NCBI RefSeq assembly: GCF_947499705.1
Contig: NZ_CANMPJ010000001.1
Coordinates: forward strand, 31,001-95,000
Direction: 5' to 3'
DNA: 64,000 nt
Origin: an uncultured Erythrobacter sp.
GTDB taxonomy: Bacteria > Pseudomonadota > Alphaproteobacteria > Sphingomonadales > Sphingomonadaceae
Shown here: piece after piece, positions 18,990-27,801 of the stretch
Position numbering within the stretch: position 1 is the stretch's first letter
Layout: each line of letters opens with the position of its first letter
The notes under the pieces: model-generated
Database searches by the model: none
What the model was told of the DNA's origin: nothing
Seen by the model: the letters and a program-made list of their open reading frames with translations, nothing else
Made by a program: the position numbers and the translations under genes

Positions 18990-20390
18990 TCAGCCCTCCA
19001 TCGCCTCAAGCTCGCGCCCGGCGGTCTCACGCACCATCTTGGCGACAAAGAACACCGAGATGACCGCCGCCGCGGCGTAGAATCCATAGGTTACTGGCAG
19101 GCCGATATTCGTGAGCAGCCAAGGAAAGCTCATGATGATCAGGAAGTTGGCGGTCCATTGCGCAAATCCCGATACGGCGAGACCAGAACCGCGAATCTGG
19201 TTGGGGAACATCTCCCCCAGCATGACCCACATCACCGGTCCCCAACTGAAATTGAACGCGACGACATAGGCATTGGCGGCGATCAGCGCGGCAATGCCTG
19301 CTCCATCGGAAAGGACCAATTCGCCATCGACAAGCGAGCCAGACGCGAACGCGAATGCCATCACGGTGAGCCCGATCGCCATCCCGACCGATCCGATCAA
19401 TAAGAGCGGCTTGCGCCCAATGCGGTCGATCAGGGCGATCGCGGCGAACACGGCACCGATCGACAAAGCACCGGACAGCACATTGATCTTGAGCGCGTCA
19501 TTCTCGGTAAAGCCAACCGCTTGCCAGAGCACCGCTCCGTAATAAAAGACAATGTTGATCCCAACGAGCTGCTGGAAGGTTGCAAGCCCGATGCCGACCC
19601 ATACGATTGTCCGGATGCGCCCCGTTTGGGTGGAAACAAGGTCAGACAATCGCGGCTGATGATCGCCCGCGAGGCTTTCACGAATTTCCTGGAGTTTCGC
19701 AGGGACCTGACTTTCGCCAAGCAGTTTGGCCAGAACGGATTGGGCTTCCTTTTCGCGTCTTTTGGCCACCAGGTAGCGCGGGCTTTCCGGGATAAAGAAC
19801 AAGAGCACCAGAAACAGGGTCGCGGGAACAAGTTCGGCCCAGAACATCCAGCGCCATGCCTCGAACCCGCCCCAGATTTGCGCGCGGCTTCCTCCTGCCA
19901 TTTCGGCAAGTAGGTAGTTCGACAGGAATGCCGCTGTGAGCCCGACAATGATCATCACCTGCTGGATCGACGACAAGCGACCACGCCGGTCAGCTGGTGC
20001 GACCTCCGAAATGTAGGCGGGTGCAATCACACTCGCCGCGCCGACGGCCAGACCGCCGAGGATGCGCGCTATGACAAAGACAGTCGCATCACCAGCAACG
20101 CCCGATCCCCATGCCGAGATGATGAACAAGACAGCGGCGATCAGCAGAACGCTGCGGCGTCCAATCATGTCGGACAATCGCCCTGCAATGAAGGCGCCGA
20201 CCGCGCAGCCGAGCAGCATCGAGGCAACATTGAAGCCGGTGCCGACAGAGGTGGAGTCGAATGCTTCCTGAAGCCCGTCGACGGTCCCGTTGATGACCCC
20301 GCTATCGAATCCGAAAAGGAAACCGCCAAGAGTGGCGACCGACACGATTATGCCGATGAAGCGAATATTTTCCGTCCGTTCCCCGCCCAT
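18990..20390 (-). CDS. MFS sugar porter (probable D-xylose:H+ symporter)
   Basis: This 466-residue, 12-helix transporter is of the sugar porter family. Family signatures are visible: GRLSDMIGRR between helices 2 and 3, FIPESPRYLV after helix 6, DRIGRKPL between helices 8 and 9, and 'FYYGAVLWQ' in helix 7. Its position at the head of the mutarotase-xylB-xylA operon argues for xylose as substrate, which is inference. A GGGAGA ribosome site precedes the ATG. A LacI-type operator-like palindrome lies at 20425-20438, just upstream. Confidence 0.93.
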   Translation of the reverse strand: MGGERTENIRFIGIIVSVATLGGFLFGFDSGVINGTVDGLQEAFDSTSVGTGFNVASMLLGCAVGAFIAGRLSDMIGRRSVLLIAAVLFIISAWGSGVAGDATVFVIARILGGLAVGAASVIAPAYISEVAPADRRGRLSSIQQVMIIVGLTAAFLSNYLLAEMAGGSRAQIWGGFEAWRWMFWAELVPATLFLVLLFFIPESPRYLVAKRREKEAQSVLAKLLGESQVPAKLQEIRESLAGDHQPRLSDLVSTQTGRIRTIVWVGIGLATFQQLVGINIVFYYGAVLWQAVGFTENDALKINVLSGALSIGAVFAAIALIDRIGRKPLLLIGSVGMAIGLTVMAFAFASGSLVDGELVLSDGAGIAALIAANAYVVAFNFSWGPVMWVMLGEMFPNQIRGSGLAVSGFAQWTANFLIIMSFPWLLTNIGLPVTYGFYAAAAVISVFFVAKMVRETAGRELEAMEG

Positions 20391-20424
20391 TCGAATTCTC
20401 TCCCTGAACCAATGCGAGAGCGAA

Positions 20425-20438
20425 TGTTAGCGGTAACT
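20425..20438. promoter_or_regulatory. Operator-like palindrome upstream of the xylose operon
   Basis: TGTTAGC-GGTAACT is an imperfect dyad with a central CG, 35 bases before the transporter start. It matches the perfect palindrome at 21578-21591 at 10 of 14 positions. Sites of this form are typical for LacI/GalR-family repressors. Confidence 0.6.
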
Positions 20439-20453
20439 TTCAAAATAGCCAGA

Positions 20454-21512
20454 TCAATCTGACATCGTGCATGGACCGGAGGATTCTCGCTCAATCAGAG
20501 TGCAGGGATGCACCCGTGCAATCGAGCCGGAACTGTCGCCATCGGCGCGAGTGTCGACCTTCGCAAGGACTAGATCGAAGGCGGCAGCTGCCATCTCGCT
20601 AACCGGTTGATCAACGGTTGTTAGTTCGGGCCAAACCGAAATTGCAGAAGGGCTGTTGTCAAAGCCGACTACGCTGAGATCGCCGGGTACAATCAAGCCG
20701 TGTCGATGCGCTACGCCAATAGCAGCTGCGGCCATATCGTCGTTGCTTGCAAAGATCGCGCTGGGGCGGTTTTGCAGTTGAAATAGGCGCTCGGCCGCAC
20801 CGACTCCGGATCGATATGTGAATTCGCCATCAACCACTAGTTCGTCGCTAACCGGATGGCCGGCCTCGGCCATGCGTTCGCGGAACCCTTCTTCCCGCAG
20901 CGTGCTTGAAACCTGATCCCTTGGTCCGCGTATGAAGCCGATCCGGCGATGACCCAAATCGAGCAGGTGCTGGGTCATGGTCGCCGCTGCTGCCCTGTCA
21001 TCTATGTTGATATCCATAGGCTTACGAGCATCACTGCCGTTTGCGACGGTCGCCACCGGAATATCGAGTTCCTCGAATACGGACAAGATTTCGCGCGAGC
21101 CGGATGTTGGCGGCGGAAGTATCACCCCAGCGATCTTTGCTTTGGCCAGACGTAGCGCAGAGGCGACATACTCCGCTGCGGTGTCCTCGGCGCAAATATC
21201 GACGATCAGGTGATTGTCTGACCGTTTCGCTGCTCCTAGCGCTCCTTGCAGGAATCGCCCGAGATAACTGTCCGAAGGATTTGCATAGATCAGGCCGATA
21301 TGGATATCGAAACCTTTGGCGAGGCGTCTGGCTGACGGGTTTGGCTGGTAATTGAGGGCCTTCACGGCGCGGAGCACTTTTTCACGCGTGCCCTCGCGGA
21401 CTCCCTCCTCACGGTTCATGACCCGCGACACTGTCATCGCCGAAACGCCGGCCTGACGAGCCACGTCACCGATCGTAACCGCTTGCTGTGTGCGCCGCTT
21501 TGCCCGTGCCAT
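20454..21512 (-). CDS. LacI/GalR-family transcriptional regulator of the xylose operon
   Basis: The 352-residue regulator has an N-terminal helix-turn-helix (TIGDVARQAGVSAMTVSRVMN region, residues about 13-33) followed by the hinge 'YQPNPSARRLA'. A periplasmic-binding-protein-like sensor domain covers residues about 65-335, with 'GVILPPP', 'RIGFIRGP', 'ASNDDMAAAA' and 'LSVVGFDN' at the expected places. It is encoded 63 bases upstream of the sugar porter in the same direction. Palindromes of LacI type precede both itself and the porter, so it probably represses the xylose genes and its own gene until inducer binds. Which sugar binds cannot be read from the sequence. Confidence 0.93.
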   Translation of the reverse strand: MARAKRRTQQAVTIGDVARQAGVSAMTVSRVMNREEGVREGTREKVLRAVKALNYQPNPSARRLAKGFDIHIGLIYANPSDSYLGRFLQGALGAAKRSDNHLIVDICAEDTAAEYVASALRLAKAKIAGVILPPPTSGSREILSVFEELDIPVATVANGSDARKPMDINIDDRAAAATMTQHLLDLGHRRIGFIRGPRDQVSSTLREEGFRERMAEAGHPVSDELVVDGEFTYRSGVGAAERLFQLQNRPSAIFASNDDMAAAAIGVAHRHGLIVPGDLSVVGFDNSPSAISVWPELTTVDQPVSEMAAAAFDLVLAKVDTRADGDSSGSIARVHPCTLIERESSGPCTMSD

Positions 21513-21577
21513 CCTCGCCCTCTTTTTCGAGGCCTACTCCGCTAGCTCAGCCATTGCAATGGCATGACACAGTCACA

Positions 21578-21591
21578 TGGTAGCGCTACCA
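21578..21591. promoter_or_regulatory. Perfect 14-bp LacI-type operator palindrome upstream of the regulator
   Basis: TGGTAGCGCTACCA is a perfect dyad 66 bases upstream of the lacI-family start codon. The central CG and half-site shape are standard for LacI-family operators, suggesting autoregulation. Confidence 0.7.
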
Positions 21592-21698
21592 AAACGGAGT
21601 CGAAGAAGGAGGCGGCTGGTGCATACATCTTGACCGCTGACGGTAACGACCGGGATAGGAAGTCAACCGAAGTCACGCTCGACAAGGACTGACGTTGG

Positions 21699-22205
21699 CT
21701 ACTTCTTTCGCTTCCGCATTCTTGGCAGCAGGAACAGGTAGATGCCTGTGCCCCACATGATGATCAGCAGCACCCCGGTGGGCAGGAACAGGTAGAGCTT
21801 CACCTCGTCCGAGAAGAACGACCCGTCATGGATGCTTTCGATCAGGTCGGACCGGCGATAGGCGACGTTGAGCACTTCGGCGGTACTGGTGTCGACCTGG
21901 ACCTCCCATCCTGAATGTCCGCGCAGTTTGGCCACACCCTTGTCCACGCGCAGATCGATCCGATCGATGTCTGACCATTCACTGATGCCGGCTTCGGGGT
22001 AGGCTCGGCTGGCGGCGATCATCTGCTCATAGGTCGCCGTTGGGATTTGCTCAGACACCGCGCCGCGCTCGGTCGAAGGCTGGATCCAGTCGATCTCCTT
22101 CTTGAGCATCAGGAATATGCCCGCGGCGAACATGATCCCCGCCGGCAGGAAGACCACGAGTGAAAGCCAGTAATGGACCTGGCGCAGCAGGCGCTTCCAG
22201 TTCAT
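21699..22205 (-). CDS. PepSY-domain membrane protein
   Basis: This small 168-residue protein has an N-terminal membrane helix (residues about 12-34, WLSLVVFLPAGIMFAAGIFL region), a periplasmic PepSY-like segment (about 55-120) and a second helix near the C terminus (about 138-160). The end is very basic (RMRKRKK). PepSY modules are linked to peptidase inhibition or iron-related membrane proteins; no specific role can be read here. The ATG overlaps the stop of the Asp-box propeller gene by four bases (ATGA), so the two are translated together. Confidence 0.75.
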   Translation of the reverse strand: MNWKRLLRQVHYWLSLVVFLPAGIMFAAGIFLMLKKEIDWIQPSTERGAVSEQIPTATYEQMIAASRAYPEAGISEWSDIDRIDLRVDKGVAKLRGHSGWEVQVDTSTAEVLNVAYRRSDLIESIHDGSFFSDEVKLYLFLPTGVLLIIMWGTGIYLFLLPRMRKRKK

Positions 22206-25200
22206 TCAGCGGGGATCTTGGCGCCCGGTACCCACGGCGCACCGGCTGCCTCCAACTCGGCCTCAAACGCAGGAACAGTGCTTTCGCTCAAGGTGCGCAG
22301 ACGATCACGGATCGCCCCGAAATCGGCCTGTGCGTAGCCGAATTGGTCGCGGTGCGTTTGCGTCGGGCCATAGGTCGCCCCGAACAGCCCGGTCATGATG
22401 ACGCCCAAGCGGCTGCGAACAGTCGGCTGAGTGCGTTCGAACAATTCGTTGCGCGCCTGATTGCCATTGAGCATCCCATCAAGCGCGAACACTTCACTGC
22501 GGATGGCTTGCAGGCGATTGTCGAGCGTGGTCGGATCGCCGCGAGTTGCTCGCGACGCTGCGATCTCAAGCAGTCCGACTTTCCGTTGAAGTTCGGAGAG
22601 GGTCAGGGCGGTCGCGGTGACTGAGCGATCGAATGCTGAAATTGCGGCCCAGAACTCGGCAGCGTCGGCTTGTGGTGGCAAAGCGCCATCGCGCAGCTGC
22701 TCAACCGTGAACGGTTGCGGCGCGACGAGCTCGGTTGTCTGACCACGCACCCGTTTCGACAGCGAAACGGTGTATTGCCCCGGGCTCGCGAGGAAACCGG
22801 CTGGTTCTTCGCCATCGGGGCCGAGCGGGCGGGCGGCAGTCGTGTCCGGGAAACGCAGGTCCCAATTGACCCGGTGGAAGCCCTTCTTGGCCGGTCCCTT
22901 GATCCGCCGAACAAGGTTTCCATCGGCATCGCGCACAGTCAGCCAGACTGTCGGCGCTGTTTCCTGAAGCTCGGCCGTCATCGCGTCGAAGCCCGGGAAC
23001 GGCGTATCTGCCCCGTCTTTGACCAGAGGCTTCTCGCGCTCTTGCCTGATGTCCTTGAGCGATTTCACGTCTTCCGCGAGGTAGTAGGTGAAGTTCGCTC
23101 CAAATGGAGGATTGGGCGCGCGGTAATAGCCGTGCCCTTGCGAACCGCCTTCGTCGAAGGCCAGCGGGTGCTGCTCAATGTACCACCACGCCTTGCGGCC
23201 GGGGAACAGCATTGCCTCCTGATCGAGACTGGCTTCATTCAAAGTGCGCAGCGGCGAAATATCGTCGACGACGAAGAATCCGCGGCCAAAGCTGGCAGCG
23301 ACCAGATCGTCCTCACGCCGCTGGATCGTCACATCGCGGAATGCGATTGTCGGCGCGTCGCCGCTCATCTTCACCCATTTGCGCCCGCCATCGAGCGTGA
23401 AATACAGCGCAAACTCGGTCGCGGCGAAGAGCAGGTTCGGGTTCTTGTGATCCTGCACCACGCGCCAGACGAGGTGGCGGTCGGGGATGTCGCCCGAGAT
23501 GTCGGTCCAGCTGCGCCCGCGATTGGTGCTCTTGAGCAGGTACGGTTTGAAGTCGCCATATTTGTGATTATCGAGCGCGACATAGACGGTGTTCTCATCG
23601 AAAAGGTCGGCGCGAATGTCATTCACATAGGCGGTCGAAGGGACGCCCGGCAGAGAGCTCGCTTCGATCCTCCGCCAGTTGGTTCCCCCATCTTCGGTCA
23701 CCTGGATCAAGCCATCGTCGGTGCCGACATAGAGCAAGTTCTCGTTGAGCGGGCTCTCGCCGATATTTGCGATCGTGTTGTACTGTGACATGGCGCGCAG
23801 GTCCCAGCCTGCGTCCCAGCTCCATTTGCGGCCTTGGATCGGCAATTGGAGACGGTCTTGATTGCGGGTCAGGTCCGGTGAGATCGCCCGCCAGCTGTCA
23901 CCGCGATCATCCGAACGCCAGAGCCGCTGCGAGGCATGGTATATGCGTGTCGGTACATGCTGGCTGACAAGGATTGGGGCGTCCCAATTCCAGCGCGGGA
24001 TATCATCGCCCGGCGCCGGTTGCGGTTGAATGTGGATCACTTCACCCGTGATGCGGTCGACCCGCGCGAGGTTCCCCTGCTGCCACTGCGCATACATGAT
24101 GTTGGGATTGCCCGGCTCAGTCGCGGACTGGTGACCGTCGGCGAACAGAGTGATGAACCAGTCGTCATTGCGGATGCCGTGGCGGTTATCGGTTCGCGAC
24201 GGGCCACCTTGCGAATTGTTGTCCTGCGTGCCGCCATAGACGAAGTAGAATGGCTCGGCGTCATCAACTGCGACCTTGTAGAATTGCGTAATCGGCAGGT
24301 TGTTGATGAAGCGCCAAGTTTTCGTGTGGTCATAGCTTTCGTAAAGTCCGCCGTCGGAGCCGAACAGGATGTACTCCGGATCGTCAGGGCGAAAGGCGAT
24401 CGCGTGATCGTCCACGTGCTTGTATTCGTTGTTGAGGTCGGACCAGGTCGAGCCGCCATCATTGGAAATCTGGGTCGTGTTTGAGACCAGATAGATGCGG
24501 TCGAACGCATGCGGGCTGGCGTAGAGTTCCTGATAGTAATGCGGGCCGGTACCGCCGCTGACTGCGTCCGACATTTTCTCCCAGCTCGCGCCGCGATTGG
24601 TCGATTTCCACACTCCGCCTTCGCGCCGGTCGAGTTCGATCGCGGCGTAGATTACGTCGGGGCGCTGCGGCGAGATTGCCATGCCGATCTTGCCCATATT
24701 GCCTTTGGGCAGGCCAGTCTTCAGCTCGGTCCAGTTCTCGCCGCCGTCTTCCGACTTCCACAGCGAGGTTTCCGGACCGCCGCCGACATAAGCGGCAACG
24801 GTGCGGTGGCGCTGCCAGAGCGCAGCATATAGACGATCTGGATTGCGCGGATCGATCAGCAGGTCAGTCGCTCCGGTAAATTCGCCGGACGCGAGGACGT
24901 TCTCCCATGTCTCTCCGCCATCGGTGGTTTTATAGACCCCGCGCTCGCCGCCCGGAGACCAGAGCGGGCCCTGGGCAGCGACCCAGACCGTGTTGGGGTC
25001 TTCTGGGTGAACGATAATCTTTGAGATACGCTCGGAGGCTTCTAGGCCGGACTTCTGCCAGGTCTTCCCGCCATCGTTCGATTTGTAGATACCGTCGCCA
25101 TAGCCGATGTGTCGGCCACCATGGTTCTCACCGGTGCCGACCCAGATGCGGTTAGGATCGGACGGATCGAGCCCGAGTGAGCCGATGGAATAGGAGCCTT

Positions 25201-25489
25201 GGCCCTCGAACAGCGAGGCCCAGGTCGTACCGGCATTTTCGGTCTTCCAGACACCGCCTGATCCGACCGCCACGTACCATGTCGCCGGATCGTCCTGCAC
25301 AATCGCGATGTCGGCAATCCGGCCCGACATGAAGGCCGGACCGATATTGCGGAGATTGAAAGCCTCGAAGGTCTTGCTCGAGAGAGCCGGTTGATCCTCG
25401 CTTTCCTCTTCATCCGACTGCGCAATCGCCGCCGAGCTGAGACCAAGCGCGACCGCGCATCCGATCAACACCTTCATGATTTTCATCAA
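22202..25489 (-). CDS. Large exported BNR/Asp-box (sortilin/VPS10-like) propeller protein
   Basis: The 1095-residue protein has a signal peptide (cleavage near AIA-QSDEE, residue 23) and a long beta-propeller part. About eleven Asp boxes can be read, for example ENAGTTW, NDGGKTW, TDGGETW, EDGGENW, NDGGSTW, DDRGDSW, EDGGTNW and LDGGRKW, spread over roughly residues 75-680. A C-terminal segment of about 350 residues lies outside the propeller, with 'VWLTVRDADGNLVRRI' and 'GFHRVNWDLR', as seen in the widespread 'VPS10/glycosyl hydrolase' exoprotein family. No catalytic residues for a glycosidase are evident. It may bind or process extracellular protein; the coupled PepSY gene and the upstream S46 peptidase fit that. 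Confidence 0.82.
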   Translation of the reverse strand: MMKIMKVLIGCAVALGLSSAAIAQSDEEESEDQPALSSKTFEAFNLRNIGPAFMSGRIADIAIVQDDPATWYVAVGSGGVWKTENAGTTWASLFEGQGSYSIGSLGLDPSDPNRIWVGTGENHGGRHIGYGDGIYKSNDGGKTWQKSGLEASERISKIIVHPEDPNTVWVAAQGPLWSPGGERGVYKTTDGGETWENVLASGEFTGATDLLIDPRNPDRLYAALWQRHRTVAAYVGGGPETSLWKSEDGGENWTELKTGLPKGNMGKIGMAISPQRPDVIYAAIELDRREGGVWKSTNRGASWEKMSDAVSGGTGPHYYQELYASPHAFDRIYLVSNTTQISNDGGSTWSDLNNEYKHVDDHAIAFRPDDPEYILFGSDGGLYESYDHTKTWRFINNLPITQFYKVAVDDAEPFYFVYGGTQDNNSQGGPSRTDNRHGIRNDDWFITLFADGHQSATEPGNPNIMYAQWQQGNLARVDRITGEVIHIQPQPAPGDDIPRWNWDAPILVSQHVPTRIYHASQRLWRSDDRGDSWRAISPDLTRNQDRLQLPIQGRKWSWDAGWDLRAMSQYNTIANIGESPLNENLLYVGTDDGLIQVTEDGGTNWRRIEASSLPGVPSTAYVNDIRADLFDENTVYVALDNHKYGDFKPYLLKSTNRGRSWTDISGDIPDRHLVWRVVQDHKNPNLLFAATEFALYFTLDGGRKWVKMSGDAPTIAFRDVTIQRREDDLVAASFGRGFFVVDDISPLRTLNEASLDQEAMLFPGRKAWWYIEQHPLAFDEGGSQGHGYYRAPNPPFGANFTYYLAEDVKSLKDIRQEREKPLVKDGADTPFPGFDAMTAELQETAPTVWLTVRDADGNLVRRIKGPAKKGFHRVNWDLRFPDTTAARPLGPDGEEPAGFLASPGQYTVSLSKRVRGQTTELVAPQPFTVEQLRDGALPPQADAAEFWAAISAFDRSVTATALTLSELQRKVGLLEIAASRATRGDPTTLDNRLQAIRSEVFALDGMLNGNQARNELFERTQPTVRSRLGVIMTGLFGATYGPTQTHRDQFGYAQADFGAIRDRLRTLSESTVPAFEAELEAAGAPWVPGAKIPAE

Positions 25490-25547
25490 CGCTACCCCTG
25501 TTTCGCGTTCAATCTCCGCAGTCTAGCACAACCGGCCCGGCGGCGAA

Positions 25548-27716
25548 CTATTCGACGATGTCCATTTCGTCGATCAGAGCCTGCGCTCCGTCGACTTTAT
25601 CCATCACCCACAGCATGTAGCGCGTGTCGACATGGATCGTGCGGGTTGTGCGGGGATCGAAATCCCAGTCCGAATTGACGCTTTCGAACGTGCCATCGAA
25701 TAGCAATCCGACCAGTTCGGCGCGCGAATTGAGCGTGGCCGAACCGCTGTTGCCGCCGGTCGAGTCGAGATCCGAAAGGAAGTTGACCGGCACCGAACCG
25801 ATACTGTCGAGCGCATAAGCGCCATAATCCTTGGCTTCGATCCGCTCGAGCAGTTTGTCGGGCGAATTGAAGGGGTCTTCGCCGGTGTCCTTGTCGGTGA
25901 TCCCTTCAAGCGTAGTGAAGGGCAGGTATGCCATGCCATCGCGCGGACTGCCGCCAAGCACGCTGCCGAATGTAACCCGCAGTGTGCTGTTGGCATCGGG
26001 ATAGGTCAGCGTGCCAGTCTCCCTCTGCCACTGCGTGATCGCCTCCATATAGGCTGGGCGCAGCGCGAGCGAGCGACCAGAACGCGTCTTGCTCTCGGTC
26101 TCAAGCTGGAACCCGTATTCGTACATTGCGACGGCGAGCTGCATGAACGGGTCTTCGCTCGCTTCCAGATCGGCGGTGGAGGCGTCCATCAACGCCAGCC
26201 GCGTCTCAGCATCGCCTAGCGTAGTGTCGGCGTAGAATCTGTCGACCAGCGCAGGCAGTTCTTCGGCTGTGGTTTCCGAAGTGAGACCGAGCGCCTGATC
26301 GAAAGCCACTACGCGCTCGCCCATCGGCTGCGCGATATAGCCGCTCAGGAACAGCACCCATTCCGCCTTGTCGACCGCTGGATCATAGCGCCGGTCAAGC
26401 GCCTGCAGACCCTGACGGAAAAACGTCATGTCGCGGTCCTGATATCCGGACTCGCGCTCAGCATTGGGCTTCTGCCGCTCTTTCGACAGGCGATAGAGGC
26501 GCCTCGCGGTTGAAAACAGCGAGGGCCGCGACACGTTGCGATACCAGAAGCTGGTGCGCGAGGCGGCGGCGCTTTCCTCAGACAGAGCAGCCAATTGCCC
26601 GATTGCCTCGCCAAAGCCCGCGCGCGCCGGGTCGGCCGCGATCCACTCACCCAATGCAGCTTCGCGCGCACGGCGGCGGTCGACCAGCCCGACCCGGCGC
26701 GCGCCATCGATCTGGCCGCGCAGGTTCTTTTCGAAATTGTTGAGACCGGCGAGGCGGCTTTCATACTTCACCCGGGCATCCGATCCCTCGGGCGCTGCGG
26801 TCTCGATCGTGACAATCCAATCGGTCAGCAGTGTCTGGAAGGTCGGATATGTCCAGTTGAATGTGTTCTCGACCTCAGCCAGCAAAGTGTAGCGGCTGGT
26901 CGAACCGGGATAGCCCGCGGCCATGACGAAATCGCCGTCGTCGAGCCCGCTGGCGCTCACCTTCAGGTGGTGCTCCGGCTCATACGGAACATTGGCTTCG
27001 TCGAAGTCCGCTGCCGAACCGTCGGGCGCAACATAGGCGCGGTAGAAGGCAAAATCGCCGGTGTGGCGTGGCCACTGCCAGTTATCGATATCGCCGCCAT
27101 ACTTTCCGATGGAATCTGCCGGCGCATAGACAATCCGCACGTCGCGCACTTCGAGCCGCTTCACGAGTTTATACTGCGCCCCGCCATAAAAGCTGGCGAC
27201 CTGGCAGCGGTAGCCCGCCGTTTCCTCACATCCGGCGATGATGTCCTTGCGGCGCTGCTGCACCAGTTCGTAGCGCTCAAGCGCTTCCATTCCCTCGGTG
27301 CCTTCGCGAACTTGCCCGGTCACATCGGTGACTTCGGTGGTCACATAAATTCGCGATCCCGGTGCGGCGGGCAGTTCATCGCTTTTGGTGGCGGCAAGAA
27401 ATCCGTCTTCGAGATAGTTGTTCTCAGCCGTCGAGTTGTACTGCACCGATCCGCGTGCGCAGTGATGGTTGGTGACCACCAGCCCCTCGGGTGAGACGAA
27501 GCTTGCCGAGCAACCGCCGAGCGAGACCACCGCGCCCATCGGGAAGCCGGTGAGATCCGCGAGTGCTTCGGGTTCAAGCTCCAGACCGGCTTCGCTGAGT
27601 TCGTCGCTGATCTCTTGAAGCTGATCGGGCGTGAACATCCCCTCCTTGGCCGAAAGCGGCGCCGCGAGCGACGCGGCGAGCAGGAGATTGATCGTGAAGA
27701 GCTTGGTCGGTGTCAT
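25548..27716 (-). CDS. S46-family dipeptidyl peptidase (DPP7-like)
   Basis: This exported serine peptidase of about 722 residues releases dipeptides from oligopeptides in the periplasm or at the surface. A signal peptide follows the ATG at 27716 (MTPTKLFTINLLLAASLA, cleavage near LSA-KEG). A longer frame to 27767 is less likely. The catalytic His is in VVTNHHCARG and the catalytic Ser in TGGNSGSATLN, both in the S46 arrangement. A short distance after the serine the sequence reads LFDG, where Asp/Glu-specific DPP11 enzymes have Arg in place of Gly (from memory), so a DPP7-like preference for hydrophobic residues is likelier. It lies 58 bases upstream of the Asp-box propeller gene. Confidence 0.88.
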   Translation of the reverse strand: MTPTKLFTINLLLAASLAAPLSAKEGMFTPDQLQEISDELSEAGLELEPEALADLTGFPMGAVVSLGGCSASFVSPEGLVVTNHHCARGSVQYNSTAENNYLEDGFLAATKSDELPAAPGSRIYVTTEVTDVTGQVREGTEGMEALERYELVQQRRKDIIAGCEETAGYRCQVASFYGGAQYKLVKRLEVRDVRIVYAPADSIGKYGGDIDNWQWPRHTGDFAFYRAYVAPDGSAADFDEANVPYEPEHHLKVSASGLDDGDFVMAAGYPGSTSRYTLLAEVENTFNWTYPTFQTLLTDWIVTIETAAPEGSDARVKYESRLAGLNNFEKNLRGQIDGARRVGLVDRRRAREAALGEWIAADPARAGFGEAIGQLAALSEESAAASRTSFWYRNVSRPSLFSTARRLYRLSKERQKPNAERESGYQDRDMTFFRQGLQALDRRYDPAVDKAEWVLFLSGYIAQPMGERVVAFDQALGLTSETTAEELPALVDRFYADTTLGDAETRLALMDASTADLEASEDPFMQLAVAMYEYGFQLETESKTRSGRSLALRPAYMEAITQWQRETGTLTYPDANSTLRVTFGSVLGGSPRDGMAYLPFTTLEGITDKDTGEDPFNSPDKLLERIEAKDYGAYALDSIGSVPVNFLSDLDSTGGNSGSATLNSRAELVGLLFDGTFESVNSDWDFDPRTTRTIHVDTRYMLWVMDKVDGAQALIDEMDIVE

Positions 27717-27801
27717 CGTATTGGCCTTGTCTATTGCGGCGCTCGACCGGATGAGTCTCTGCGCCAATGAGATAATGTATCTTTATGCGAGTTGCGTCCA
27801 G

